This document shows positions 21,791 through 31,674 of a stretch of DNA of 53,925 nucleotides, piece after piece. Origin of the DNA: an uncultured Croceitalea sp. (GTDB lineage: Bacteria; Bacteroidota; Bacteroidia; Flavobacteriales; Flavobacteriaceae); the NCBI GenBank assembly GCA_937926215.1, contig CALEYA010000018.1, positions 1-53,925 of the forward strand, given 5' to 3'. Every line of letters begins with the position of its first letter. The stretch's first letter is position 1. The notes under the pieces were generated by a model. That model was not told the origin of the DNA. It searched no databases and was given only the letters and a program-made list of their open reading frames with translations. Made by a program: the position numbers and the translations under genes.

Positions 21791-22069
21791 TTACTTTTTT
21801 CCTTTGTTTTTAGCACCTGCATGCCCTCTAAACGAACGTGTTGGTGAAAATTCCCCTAATTTATGGCCCACCATATTCTCGGTGACATATACTGGTACAA
21901 ATTGTCTGCCGTTATGCACGGCTATTGTCTCCCCTACAAAATCCGGAGTAATCATTGATGCTCGTGACCATGTTTTGATTACGGTCTTTTTACCAGCATC
22001 CTTATTCTGTAGGACTTTCTTTTCTAAACTATGATGAACGTAAGGTCCTTTTTTTAATGAACGTGCCAT
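21791..22069 (-). CDS. rpsS: 30S ribosomal protein S19
   Basis: [83 protein letters not shown]. Confidence 0.98.
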   Translation of the reverse strand: MARSLKKGPYVHHSLEKKVLQNKDAGKKTVIKTWSRASMITPDFVGETIAVHNGRQFVPVYVTENMVGHKLGEFSPTRSFRGHAGAKNKGKK

Positions 22070-22081
22070 GTGCTTTTTCTT

Positions 22082-22906
22082 TTATTTCTTTCTACGTTCT
22101 ATGATATATCTATTGCTATCCTTGGTTTTGGAACGCGTTCTAAATCCTTTGGCAGGAATACCGTTCTTAGACCTTGGGTGTCCACCGGAAGCGCGACCTT
22201 CACCACCACCCATTGGGTGATCTACTGGGTTCATCACTACTGGTCTTGTTCTTGGTCTTCTACCCAACCATCTGCTTCTACCGGCTTTACCTGAGACCAA
22301 CAATTGGTGGTCAGAGTTGGAAACCGCTCCTATTGTTGCCAAACAATTGGCCAATATAAGTCTAGTCTCACCAGAAGGAAGCTTTACGGTTACGAACTTT
22401 CCGTCTTTTGCCATAAGTTGTGCAAAAGTACCTGCACTCCTTGCCATAACGGCTCCTTGTCCGGGACGAAGTTCGATACAGGAAATTATGGTTCCCAGTG
22501 GAATATTCTTAAGCATAAGCGCATTCCCAATTTCTGGGGCAGCGTTGTCGCCGGATTCCAATTTTTGACCTACTTGAAGACCATTCTGGGCCACTACATA
22601 GCGTTTTTCACCATCCTTATATTCCAAAAGCGCGATGAAAGCAGTTCTGTTAGGATCGTATTGTATGGATTTAACTTCAGCTGCAACACCTTGTTTATCC
22701 CTTTTAAAATCGATAACACGATACCTTCTTTTATGACCACCACCTCTATGGCTTACGGTCATCTTTCCTTGACTGTTTCTACCTCCCGACTTTTTTAACG
22801 GAGCAAGCAAGCTTTTCTCCGGCTTATCAGTAGTAATGGCGTCAAATCCGTTTACTACTCTAAAACGCTGTCCGGGAGTGATTGGTTTTAATTTTCTAAC
22901 TGACAT
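22082..22906 (-). CDS. rplB: 50S ribosomal protein L2
   Basis: [34 protein letters not shown]...[30 protein letters not shown]. Confidence 0.98.
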   Translation of the reverse strand: MSVRKLKPITPGQRFRVVNGFDAITTDKPEKSLLAPLKKSGGRNSQGKMTVSHRGGGHKRRYRVIDFKRDKQGVAAEVKSIQYDPNRTAFIALLEYKDGEKRYVVAQNGLQVGQKLESGDNAAPEIGNALMLKNIPLGTIISCIELRPGQGAVMARSAGTFAQLMAKDGKFVTVKLPSGETRLILANCLATIGAVSNSDHQLLVSGKAGRSRWLGRRPRTRPVVMNPVDHPMGGGEGRASGGHPRSKNGIPAKGFRTRSKTKDSNRYIIERRKK

Positions 22907-22915
22907 TACTAGTCT

Positions 22916-23206
22916 TTATAGATTACTGTAAAAATCAATGATATCTCCTTCTGCAACATCGACTATTGCCTTTTTACGGGCATTCGTCTTACCATGTTGT
23001 ATTCCTGTTTTGGTGTACCTTGTCTTTCGCTCTGGACCATAATTCATAGTCCTCACTTTTTCAACGGTAACACCATAAGCAGTTTCTACGGCTTCTTTGA
23101 TCTGTAATTTGTTGGCCTTTGGGTCAACATAGAAACCATAACGATTGAAAAGCTCGCTATCCGCGGTCATCTTTTCTGTTATTATAGGCTTTATCAACAC
23201 ACTCAT
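22916..23206 (-). CDS. rplW: 50S ribosomal protein L23
   Basis: MSVLIKPIITEKMTADSELFNRYGFYVDPKANKLQIKEAVETAYGVTVEKVRTMN. Confidence 0.97.
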   Translation of the reverse strand: MSVLIKPIITEKMTADSELFNRYGFYVDPKANKLQIKEAVETAYGVTVEKVRTMNYGPERKTRYTKTGIQHGKTNARKKAIVDVAEGDIIDFYSNL

Positions 23207-23213
23207 GTCCTAT

Positions 23214-23843
23214 TTATTTAGCTAGATTAGCTTGTATACCTTCTATCGCGCTTTCCGTTAAGACAAGACTCTTGGCATTAAGTATTTTATAAGTACTTAA
23301 TTCTGAGTTTCTTAGAACTTCAGAGCCTTTAAAATTTCGCGACGACAAATATACATTATTATCGTTGTCACCCAAGATGATCAACGACTTTTTGTTTTCT
23401 ATACCCAAAGCACTTAAAACTCCGATAAAATCCTTTGTTTTTGGAGCCTCAAAACCAAAATCCTCAACAACGACCAACGCCTTGTCCAAAGACTTTTGAC
23501 TTAACGCCGATTTACGTGCCAAACGTTTCACGTTCTTATTCAGTTTTTGGGTGTAGTCCTTTGGCCTAGGGCCAAAAATTCTACCACCACCTCTAAAAAC
23601 AGGGGATTTAATACTACCGGCCCTTGCGGTACCCGTACCTTTCTGCTTCTTTATCTTTCTAGTACTACCTGCAATCTCAGCTCTTTCCTTTGCTTTGTGC
23701 GTACCTTGTCTCTGATGTGCCAAATACTGCTTAACATCCAAGTAAATGGCGTGCTCATTTGGCTCTATACCGAATACGTCTTTGGAAAGCTCTACCTTCC
23801 TACCCGTATCTTTTCCTTTAATATCTAAAACTGCTACCTTCAT
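23214..23843 (-). CDS. rplD: 50S ribosomal protein L4
   Basis: [52 protein letters not shown]. Confidence 0.98.
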   Translation of the reverse strand: MKVAVLDIKGKDTGRKVELSKDVFGIEPNEHAIYLDVKQYLAHQRQGTHKAKERAEIAGSTRKIKKQKGTGTARAGSIKSPVFRGGGRIFGPRPKDYTQKLNKNVKRLARKSALSQKSLDKALVVVEDFGFEAPKTKDFIGVLSALGIENKKSLIILGDNDNNVYLSSRNFKGSEVLRNSELSTYKILNAKSLVLTESAIEGIQANLAK

Positions 23844-23847
23844 TCCC

Positions 23848-24465
23848 TTACTTTTCTACGGTTACGTAAGCATTTTTATGACCAGGTACCGCTCCTTTGA
23901 CAACAATTAAGTTTTTCTCTGGAACAACCTTAAGAACCCTTAGGTTTTGTACGGTTACACGATCTCCACCCATTCTACCGGCCATTTTCATTCCTTTGAA
24001 AACCCTAGCTGGGTACGAAGCCGCACCAATGGAACCTGGAGCCCTTAACCTATTGTGCTGTCCGTGTGTAGCTTGTCCAACACCGGCAAAACCATGTCTT
24101 TTAACAACACCCTGGAAGCCTTTACCTTTGGATGTACCAATAACATCAACAAACTCACCTTCTCTAAAAAGGTCAACACCAACGGTATCACCTAATTTAA
24201 ATTCACCTTCAAAATCACGGAACTCAACGACCTTTTTCTTGGGAGAAGCGCCTGCTTTTTTAACATGGCCCATTTCGGCCTTGTTTGCACGCTTTTCTGC
24301 CTTGTCATCGAAACCTAATTGAAGGGCACTATACCCGTCTACCTCTTCGGTTCTGACTTGGGTAACGACACATGGTCCAGCTTGAATGACGGTACATGGA
24401 ATATTCTTCCCGTTTTCGTCAAAGATGCTGGTCATGCCGATTTTCTTTCCTATTAACCCAGACAT
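23848..24465 (-). CDS. rplC: 50S ribosomal protein L3
   Basis: [39 protein letters not shown]...[44 protein letters not shown]. Confidence 0.98.
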   Translation of the reverse strand: MSGLIGKKIGMTSIFDENGKNIPCTVIQAGPCVVTQVRTEEVDGYSALQLGFDDKAEKRANKAEMGHVKKAGASPKKKVVEFRDFEGEFKLGDTVGVDLFREGEFVDVIGTSKGKGFQGVVKRHGFAGVGQATHGQHNRLRAPGSIGAASYPARVFKGMKMAGRMGGDRVTVQNLRVLKVVPEKNLIVVKGAVPGHKNAYVTVEK

Positions 24466-24514
24466 TTCGTTATTATTAATTGTTTTAATCCTCTGTTTGC
24501 CAATTTAATGGCAT

Positions 24515-24544
24515 TAAAAAAGGGTCAAGAAAATCCTCTGACCC
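24515..24544 (-). terminator. Terminator/attenuator-like hairpin between rpsJ and rplC
   Basis: Minus strand GGGTCA-(11 nt)-TGACCC followed by TTTTTT. Confidence 0.6.
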
Positions 24545-24570
24545 AGATTTTTTTCTTTCACCGTTTTTCC

Positions 24571-24619
24571 CTCGCACGCAGCTCAGGACATGTATCCCTT
24601 GATTCTAAGGGCGTGCAAA
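24571..24619 (-). ncRNA. Candidate structured leader RNA between rpsJ and rplC
   Basis: Minus strand TTTGCACGC (24619-24611) pairs over 9 bp (2 G-U) with GCGTGCGAG (24579-24571); internal CCTT-agaatc-AAGG hairpin. Begins 1 nt after the rpsJ stop. Confidence 0.45.
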
Positions 24620-24620
24620 T

Positions 24621-24926
24621 TTACACTTTTATTTCGACTTCCACACCACTTGGCAACTCTAATTTCATTAAAGCGTCAATTGTTTTGGAAGAAGAGCTGT
24701 AAATATCCAACAACCTCTTGTAAGAACTTAGTTGGAACTGCTCTCTTGATTTCTTGTTCACGTGAGGTGAACGCAACACTGTAAATATCTTCTTGTGCGT
24801 TGGCAAAGGAATTGGACCCGTTACCACAGCACCCGTTGTCTTTACGGTCTTTACGATTTTTTCAGCAGATTTATCCACCAAATTATGATCGTAGGACTTC
24901 AATTTTATTCTGATTTTTTGACTCAT
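24621..24926 (-). CDS. rpsJ: 30S ribosomal protein S10
   Basis: [64 protein letters not shown]. Confidence 0.98.
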   Translation of the reverse strand: MSQKIRIKLKSYDHNLVDKSAEKIVKTVKTTGAVVTGPIPLPTHKKIFTVLRSPHVNKKSREQFQLSSYKRLLDIYSSSSKTIDALMKLELPSGVEVEIKV

Positions 24927-24937
24927 TGTTCTACAAT

Positions 24938-27064
24938 TTAAGCTGGTGCACCCACAGCTGCTTTAATAACTTCTTCTGAAATATTGCTTGGTGTTTCTGC
25001 ATAATGCGAGAATTCCATAGTTGATGTTGCCCTACCTGATGACAATGTCCTTAACGAGGTTACATACCCGAACATTTCAGATAACGGAACCGTAGCCTTG
25101 ATAACCTTGGCACCGGCCCTGTCAGACATATCACTTACTTGACCACGTCTTCTGTTCAAATCACCTACAATATCACCCATGTTTTCTTCAGGTGTCAATA
25201 CCTCCAACTTCATTATAGGCTCCATAATCACGGCTTTAGCAGCTTTGGCAGCGGCTTTATACCCCATTTTGGCAGCCAACTCAAACGAAAGTTGATCAGA
25301 ATCCACATCATGGTAAGAACCATCTCTAAGCACCACTTTCATGGCATCCATTTCATAACCTGCAAGAGGACCGTTTTTCATGGCCATTTTGAATCCTTTC
25401 TCGACCGATGGGATAAATTCCTTTGGAACGTTACCACCCTTGATTACGGAAACAAATTCTAGACCCGTCTTACCTTCTTCCGCAGGCTCCAACGTAAATA
25501 CGATATCGGCAAATTTACCACGACCACCGGACTGCTTCTTATACACTTCCCTGTGATCCGCTTTTTGCGTAATAGCCTCTTTGTATTCTACCTGAGGCTG
25601 TCCTTGATTTACGTCTACTTTAAATTCGCGACGCAATCTGTCTACAATAATATCCAAGTGAAGCTCACCCATACCGGATATAATGGTCTGGCCGGAAGCT
25701 TCATCTGTTTTTACCTGGAACGTTGGATCTTCCTCGGCAAGTTTACCTAACGCCATACCCAACTTATCAACATCTGCCTTGGTTTTAGGCTCAACCGCAA
25801 TACCGATTACCGGATCAGGGAAGTCCATACTTTCCAAAACAATAGGATGCTTTTCATCGGACATGGTATCCCCAGTCTTGATGTCTTTAAAACCTACTGC
25901 TGCGCCAATATCACCTGCCTCGATAAAATCGATGGCATTTTGTTTATTGGAATGCATCTGGTAGATACGCGAGATACGTTCTTTTTTACCGGAACGGTTA
26001 TTCAATATATAGGAACCGGCATCCAAACGCCCTGAATAGGTTCTAAAGAAAGCCAAACGACCTACAAATGGGTCCGTAGCAATTTTAAATGCCAAAGCAG
26101 CAAAAGGTTCTTTTACATCTGGTTTTCTCGTAATTTCCTCTCCATTATCTGGATTGGTACCTACAATATCATCCTTATCCATTGGGGAAGGCAAATACCT
26201 ACATACGGCATCCAATAAGAACTGAACCCCTTTATTCTTAAAGGAAGAACCGCAAATCATTGGGATAATCGCCCTATCCATAACCGCCGCACGTAGTGCC
26301 GCGTGTACTTCTTCTTCTGTAATGGAATCTTCATCCTCGAAGAATTTCTCCATCAAGTTTTCATCGTATTCCGCAACCGCTTCAATCAAGGCCCCTCTGT
26401 ATTCTTTGACTTCCGCCTCCATTTCAGCAGGAATATCAACTACATCAAAAGTTGACCCAAAGCCTTCTTCATGCCATACGATGGCCCTGTTTTTGGCCAA
26501 ATCAACAATACCTCTAAAGTCCGCTTCATCACCAATTGGAAGTACAATTGGAACAGCATTGGAACCCAACATATCCTTAACTTGCTTACAGACCATAAGG
26601 AAGTTAGAACCTTGCCTATCCATTTTGTTCACAAACCCAATACGTGGTACTTTATAGTTATCCGCTAGTCTCCAGTTAGTTTCGGACTGTGGCTCCACAC
26701 CATCTACCGCACTAAATAAGAACACCAATCCATCCAATACACGTAAAGAACGGTTTACCTCTACGGTAAAATCCACGTGACCGGGGGTATCGATAATATT
26801 AAAATGGTAGCCTTTAGCATCTGCAGTGGGCTTTCCATTTTCCGTAGGAAACTCCCATGTACAAGTAGTTGCCGCAGAAGTAATCGTAATACCACGCTCC
26901 TGCTCTTGTTCCATCCAGTCCATGGTAGCCGCACCATCGTGCACCTCACCTATCTTATGACTGACACCTGTATAGAACAATATACGCTCCGTAGTAGTGG
27001 TTTTTCCAGCATCAATATGCGCTGCAATACCTATATTTCTTGTATATTTTAAATCTCTTGCCAT
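24938..27064 (-). CDS. fusA: Elongation factor G
   Basis: 708 aa; [56 protein letters not shown]. Confidence 0.98.
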   Translation of the reverse strand: MARDLKYTRNIGIAAHIDAGKTTTTERILFYTGVSHKIGEVHDGAATMDWMEQEQERGITITSAATTCTWEFPTENGKPTADAKGYHFNIIDTPGHVDFTVEVNRSLRVLDGLVFLFSAVDGVEPQSETNWRLADNYKVPRIGFVNKMDRQGSNFLMVCKQVKDMLGSNAVPIVLPIGDEADFRGIVDLAKNRAIVWHEEGFGSTFDVVDIPAEMEAEVKEYRGALIEAVAEYDENLMEKFFEDEDSITEEEVHAALRAAVMDRAIIPMICGSSFKNKGVQFLLDAVCRYLPSPMDKDDIVGTNPDNGEEITRKPDVKEPFAALAFKIATDPFVGRLAFFRTYSGRLDAGSYILNNRSGKKERISRIYQMHSNKQNAIDFIEAGDIGAAVGFKDIKTGDTMSDEKHPIVLESMDFPDPVIGIAVEPKTKADVDKLGMALGKLAEEDPTFQVKTDEASGQTIISGMGELHLDIIVDRLRREFKVDVNQGQPQVEYKEAITQKADHREVYKKQSGGRGKFADIVFTLEPAEEGKTGLEFVSVIKGGNVPKEFIPSVEKGFKMAMKNGPLAGYEMDAMKVVLRDGSYHDVDSDQLSFELAAKMGYKAAAKAAKAVIMEPIMKLEVLTPEENMGDIVGDLNRRRGQVSDMSDRAGAKVIKATVPLSEMFGYVTSLRTLSSGRATSTMEFSHYAETPSNISEEVIKAAVGAPA

Positions 27065-27072
27065 TTCGCTTT

Positions 27073-27549
27073 TTAGAATCTAAAGTGGGAAAATGCTTTA
27101 TTTGCTTCGGCCATCTTGTGTGTATCCACACGCTTCTTGACCGCAGCGCCTTCTTCCTTTGCAGCCGCTAAAACCTCTGCCGCCAACTTTTGCGCCATGG
27201 ATTTCTCATTACGTTTGCGCGCATACAGGATCAACCACTTCATAGCGGTTGAAATTTTTCTGTCCGGACGAATCTGCATTGGGATTTGAAACGTAGCTCC
27301 GCCAACCCTTCTACTTCTAACCTCTACATGCGGCATTACATTGGATAATGCATCTTTCCAAAGGTCAAGGGCTGTCTTTTCTTCGTTCGTATTTTTTTCT
27401 TCTACGATATCTATGGCATCGTAAAACACTTTAAAGGCAACGGATTTCTTTCCGTCCCACATCATCATATTAACAAAACGTGTCACCAATTGGTCCCCAA
27501 ATCTTGGATCTGGAAGTAATGGTCTTTTCTTTGCCTGTCTTTTTCTCAT
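27073..27549 (-). CDS. rpsG: 30S ribosomal protein S7
   Basis: [49 protein letters not shown]. Confidence 0.98.
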   Translation of the reverse strand: MRKRQAKKRPLLPDPRFGDQLVTRFVNMMMWDGKKSVAFKVFYDAIDIVEEKNTNEEKTALDLWKDALSNVMPHVEVRSRRVGGATFQIPMQIRPDRKISTAMKWLILYARKRNEKSMAQKLAAEVLAAAKEEGAAVKKRVDTHKMAEANKAFSHFRF

Positions 27550-27574
27550 CGTTTCTTTCTAAAAGTTCTTTAAA

Positions 27575-27949
27575 TTAACTTTTTGGTCTTTTAGCACCGT
27601 ATTTAGATCTACGTTGGGTACGTCCTGCGACACCTGCAGTGTCCAAAGCTCCCCTAACAATGTGATATCTAACTCCTGGCAAATCTTTAACCCTTCCGCC
27701 TCTAACCAATACTATCGAGTGCTCTTGGAGGTTATGTCCTTCTCCGGGTATGTATGCGTTCACTTCCTTACCGTTGGTCAACCTTACCCTTGCAACTTTA
27801 CGCATTGCAGAGTTTGGTTTTTTTGGTGTGGTAGTGTAAACACGCGTACAAACACCCCGTCTTTGGGGACAAGAATCCAAAGCAGCCGATTTACTCTTCT
27901 TGGTAATTGTGGCCCTTCCTTTTCTTACTAATTGTGAAATTGTTGGCAT
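27575..27949 (-). CDS. rpsL: 30S ribosomal protein S12
   Basis: [100 protein letters not shown]. Confidence 0.98.
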   Translation of the reverse strand: MPTISQLVRKGRATITKKSKSAALDSCPQRRGVCTRVYTTTPKKPNSAMRKVARVRLTNGKEVNAYIPGEGHNLQEHSIVLVRGGRVKDLPGVRYHIVRGALDTAGVAGRTQRRSKYGAKRPKS

Positions 27950-27974
27950 TACATCTTTATTATTAAAATAGAAA

Positions 27975-27989
27975 CCCCATTTTTTGGGG
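27975..27989 (-). promoter_or_regulatory. Hairpin CCCC-AAAAAAT-GGGG in the rpsL leader, at the predicted mRNA 5' end
   Basis: Plus strand CCCCATTTTTTGGGG, a few nt downstream of the predicted -7 element. Confidence 0.6.
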
Positions 27990-27992
27990 CTG

Positions 27993-28023
27993 CAAATGTA
28001 GGGATAATTCCTTAGTATTCAAA
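27993..28023 (-). promoter_or_regulatory. Promoter of the str-S10 cluster: TTTG-N19-TACATTTG
   Basis: Exact match to the Bacteroidota TTTG-N19-TAnnTTTG consensus on the minus strand, upstream of rpsL. Confidence 0.75.
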
Positions 28024-28175
28024 TGGCCCACGATTTATTTTTATAGGGAACAAATGCCATGAAATATGAATGACCCAAAATAGTCAAGAAATTTCCTAGA
28101 CCTATGAAGGAAAAATAAGCTAAAATTCAGTTAAAAAAAACCTCAGTCGATAAAATCCAACAAGCCAAGCCAGTC

Positions 28176-28192
28176 CTAGCAGAAATTGCTAG
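28176..28192. repeat. Inverted repeat CTAGCA-gaaat-TGCTAG between rpsL and susC
   Basis: 6-nt perfect arms, 5-nt loop in the divergent intergenic region. Confidence 0.5.
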
Positions 28193-28324
28193 ATTATCAA
28201 TTCATGATGACAAGAATTACCACAACCACAATATTACCGGCCTATTTTGATATTAAATAAATTTTATACCATAATGTGAAGTTTTTGTGAAAATTCCTTG
28301 GATTATTAACATAGAATTAGGAGT

Positions 28325-28340
28325 TTAGCTGCTTAGCTAA
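28325..28340 (+). repeat. Inverted repeat TTAGCT-gctt-AGCTAA just upstream of the SusC-like CDS
   Basis: 6-nt perfect arms, 16 nt before the ATG. Confidence 0.55.
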
Positions 28341-28356
28341 TTCAAATTACTTAAAA

Positions 28357-31300
28357 ATGAGAACAAGACTTAATGGAATCTTAACGCTTTTTATGGCGTT
28401 TCTCGTGCATTTTGCATTTGCACAGGACAAAACGATTTCAGGTACGGTTACAGACCCAGATGGTCTGCCGTTGCCTGGGGTTAATATTGTCGTTGAAGGT
28501 ACCTCTAATGGTACCCAAACGGATTTTGATGGATTGTACTCCATCACCGCTAGTCCGGGTCAAACCCTACTATTCAGTTACATTGGACAGAAAGATGTTC
28601 GACGGACTGTTGGGGCGGAGGCAGTGATCAATGTACAAATGCAAGAGGATGCGCAAGCTCTTGATGAAGTGGTTGTAACCGCCTTAGGTATTAAAAGGGA
28701 AAAGAAAGCGTTAGGTTACGCAGTATCAGAGGTTGGCCAAGAATCTTTGGAAAGTAGGTCAACAGGAGATGTTGGTAGAGTCCTAAATGGTAAAGTAGCT
28801 GGATTACAGATTACCAACCAAAGTGGTTTGGCGGGTTCGGGCACGAACGTGGTAATTCGTGGTTTGAGTTCCTTTAGCGGAAGTAACCAAGCACTTTTTA
28901 TTGTAGATGGCGTGCCATTCAATGCAGGCACAAATGCAGTATCTTCATCGACGAACAATAACGATAACAGGAACAGTTTTCTAGAAGGGAATTCCGGATC
29001 CAGTAGATTTTTAGATTTGGATCCGAACTCCATTGAAAGTGTTAACGTACTTAAAGGTTTAGCAGCAGCCAACTTATACGGTTCTTTAGGCCGTAATGGA
29101 GTTATTTTAATTACTACCAAGGGAGGTAGTAGTGCCGGAAAAGGTCCTAAGAAAACCGAAATTACGGTTAACAGTTCTTTCTTTTTTGATGAAATTTCCA
29201 ATTTACCGGAGTACCAAAACGAATTTGGTAACGGGGGTGACCAGTTGTTTCAACCGTTCTTCAGTAATTATGGTTCAAGCTTTAGAAGGGACAACGTGGC
29301 CAGTTTTGAAAACGATCCAGGTGTGCGAAATAGTGACCAAACCATTCCGCACCCTTTTTCCCAGTTCGATAGTCAGGCTTTAAGGGATGCTTTTCCAGAA
29401 TTTCAGAATGCCCGCTTAGCGTATATACCTTATAATAATGTAGAAGGGTTCTTTAGAAGAGGGGGTACCGCATCGACAAATGTAAACTTTAGAAAATCCT
29501 CGGAGGATGGTAAAACTTCTTTCAACCTAAACTATGGTAATTTGCAACAGACCGGTTTTACGCCAGGTAACGGGGTAACCAGAAATACGTTTGGCGTAGG
29601 AGGTAGAGCGGAACTTAGCAATAAATTTACGGTAAATGGTACCATTAACTTTGCACGCACCAACTTTAGGTCGCCCCCTGTAGCGGCTGCTTTAGGTGGT
29701 ACTGCTTCCGGCACACAGAGTTCGTCCTTATTTTCAAATTTATTTTTTACTCCTCGTAGTGTGGATTTGTTAGGGCAACCCTTCCAAAACCCGTTAACAG
29801 GTGGAAGCGTATTTTATAGAACGGGCAATGATATTCAAAATCCACTATGGACAGCGAACAATGCGGGAGTATCCCAAAGAACCAACCGTATTTTTGGTCA
29901 GGCTCAGGTTTCTTATGCCATAAATGATAACTTAAACCTATCCTATAGGGCTGGTTTGGATTTCTCTACGGAGTTCAACACCAACTTCCAAAACCGTGGC
30001 GGTATTGATGGTGGGGCCCGTCTGCAAACAGGTATATTGCAAACATTCACCAATGACAATACTATCTTCGACCACAACTTAGTGTTGACCGGTCAATATG
30101 AACTGAGCAGTCAGATTGGTTTCAATTTTACTGCTGGTGGTACCACCAGACGTGAATTGTTTGAAAGAAATGGGGCAAATAGTGATGGCCAGCAAGAATT
30201 TGGGGTGTTAAGACATTTTAACTTTGCAAATACCTTACCCATTCAGTTAACTACAGAGCGAAATATTGCTGGATTGTATGGCCAAGCTGAAGTCGATTAT
30301 GACGACTGGATATTTTTAACACTAGCAGGTCGTAACGATTGGGTATCAAACTTTGACATCGCTAATAGAAGTATCTTTTACCCCAGTGCCAGTGTCTCTT
30401 TCTTGCCTACCCAAATTATCGATGGCTTAAAGGGTAACGTTTTGAACTATCTTAAAGTTAGAGGTGGTATTGGAACCTCTGCCAACTTTGAAACTCAATC
30501 TGCTTTCCCCGTGGCAACCATTGTTAATCAAAATGTGCAGGATTTTCAGGATGACTCCGGAAATAACCTGGTAAGTCAACAACTCGGGGGCACACTTGGT
30601 AATCCAAATCTTCAACCTGAGACCTTAAGGGAAATCGAAGTTGGGATCGAATCCAGATGGTGGGACAACCGCATCAATTTGGATGTATCCCTATTTAGTA
30701 GGGTAACCAACGATTTGATCATACAACAGCCTCTAGACCCTGCAACAGGTTTCTTACAAACCAACACCAATATTGGTGAGGTTACCAATGATGGTATCGA
30801 AGTTGCTTTGGGCGTGGACATCTTCAGAGCCAAAGACTCTGGAGGGTTTAGCTGGAATTCTTCTGTGAATTTCACTGCACTTGACCCTGTGGTCACGGAT
30901 TTGGGACAAGAGACCGAACAAATTATATATTCCGGTTTTAGTAATTTAGGAAATGCCGCCATTGAAGGAGAGCCTTTGGGTGTGTTATTTGGAACACGTA
31001 TAGAGCGGGATGATAGTGGCAATTTAATTGTCGATTCCAGGGGAGACTACCAGTCGGCAACTGAGGACGGTATCATTGGAGATCCCAATCCCGACTTTAC
31101 CGCCAACTTCATAAATACCATCTCCTACAAAAACTTTACGTTAAACTGGCAAATAAATTACCAACAGGGGGGTGATATCTCTTCATCAACTATTGGCTCG
31201 CTATTGGCAAGGGGTGTTACCGAGGATACTGTAGATCGATTAGGGTCTTTTATCCTACCGGGGGTTAACGTAACCAGAGACGGTGACGGAAACATAACAT

Positions 31301-31650
31301 CCAGTACACCAAATACTACCCAGATAAGTGGATTTGATCTTTACTTCAGAAACCTCTCTGGATTCTTCGGAAAGCGTGAAGCTGCAGTTTATGATGCCAC
31401 ACACATTCGTTTACAGGAAGCTTCCTTGGCCTATTCGTTGCCACAGAAATTCTTGGACAGAACACCTTTTGGAAATTTGACATTTACAGTTTCTGGACGT
31501 AACTTGTTTGTAGAGGCGTTTAATACTCCAGATGGTATTAATTTTGATCCTAATGTTAACGGATTGGGTGTAGGTAACGGATCTGGATTTGACTTTTTGG
31601 CAGGACCTGCCTCTAGAAGCTACGGATTTGGGGTTAAGGCAACGTTTTAA
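28357..31650 (+). CDS. SusC/RagA-family TonB-dependent outer membrane receptor
   Basis: 1097 aa; signal peptide, ISGTVTDPDGLPLPGVNIVVEGT, LDEVVVTALGIKREKKALGYAV, plug and barrel, ends FGVKATF. Confidence 0.95.
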   Translation: MRTRLNGILTLFMAFLVHFAFAQDKTISGTVTDPDGLPLPGVNIVVEGTSNGTQTDFDGLYSITASPGQTLLFSYIGQKDVRRTVGAEAVINVQMQEDAQALDEVVVTALGIKREKKALGYAVSEVGQESLESRSTGDVGRVLNGKVAGLQITNQSGLAGSGTNVVIRGLSSFSGSNQALFIVDGVPFNAGTNAVSSSTNNNDNRNSFLEGNSGSSRFLDLDPNSIESVNVLKGLAAANLYGSLGRNGVILITTKGGSSAGKGPKKTEITVNSSFFFDEISNLPEYQNEFGNGGDQLFQPFFSNYGSSFRRDNVASFENDPGVRNSDQTIPHPFSQFDSQALRDAFPEFQNARLAYIPYNNVEGFFRRGGTASTNVNFRKSSEDGKTSFNLNYGNLQQTGFTPGNGVTRNTFGVGGRAELSNKFTVNGTINFARTNFRSPPVAAALGGTASGTQSSSLFSNLFFTPRSVDLLGQPFQNPLTGGSVFYRTGNDIQNPLWTANNAGVSQRTNRIFGQAQVSYAINDNLNLSYRAGLDFSTEFNTNFQNRGGIDGGARLQTGILQTFTNDNTIFDHNLVLTGQYELSSQIGFNFTAGGTTRRELFERNGANSDGQQEFGVLRHFNFANTLPIQLTTERNIAGLYGQAEVDYDDWIFLTLAGRNDWVSNFDIANRSIFYPSASVSFLPTQIIDGLKGNVLNYLKVRGGIGTSANFETQSAFPVATIVNQNVQDFQDDSGNNLVSQQLGGTLGNPNLQPETLREIEVGIESRWWDNRINLDVSLFSRVTNDLIIQQPLDPATGFLQTNTNIGEVTNDGIEVALGVDIFRAKDSGGFSWNSSVNFTALDPVVTDLGQETEQIIYSGFSNLGNAAIEGEPLGVLFGTRIERDDSGNLIVDSRGDYQSATEDGIIGDPNPDFTANFINTISYKNFTLNWQINYQQGGDISSSTIGSLLARGVTEDTVDRLGSFILPGVNVTRDGDGNITSSTPNTTQISGFDLYFRNLSGFFGKREAAVYDATHIRLQEASLAYSLPQKFLDRTPFGNLTFTVSGRNLFVEAFNTPDGINFDPNVNGLGVGNGSGFDFLAGPASRSYGFGVKATF

Positions 31651-31674
31651 AGAACATATCTAAAATTGAAAGAA

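Noticed and set aside
21390-22034. 214-aa plus-strand ORF
   Set aside because: Antisense to rplV and rpsS, both unambiguous.
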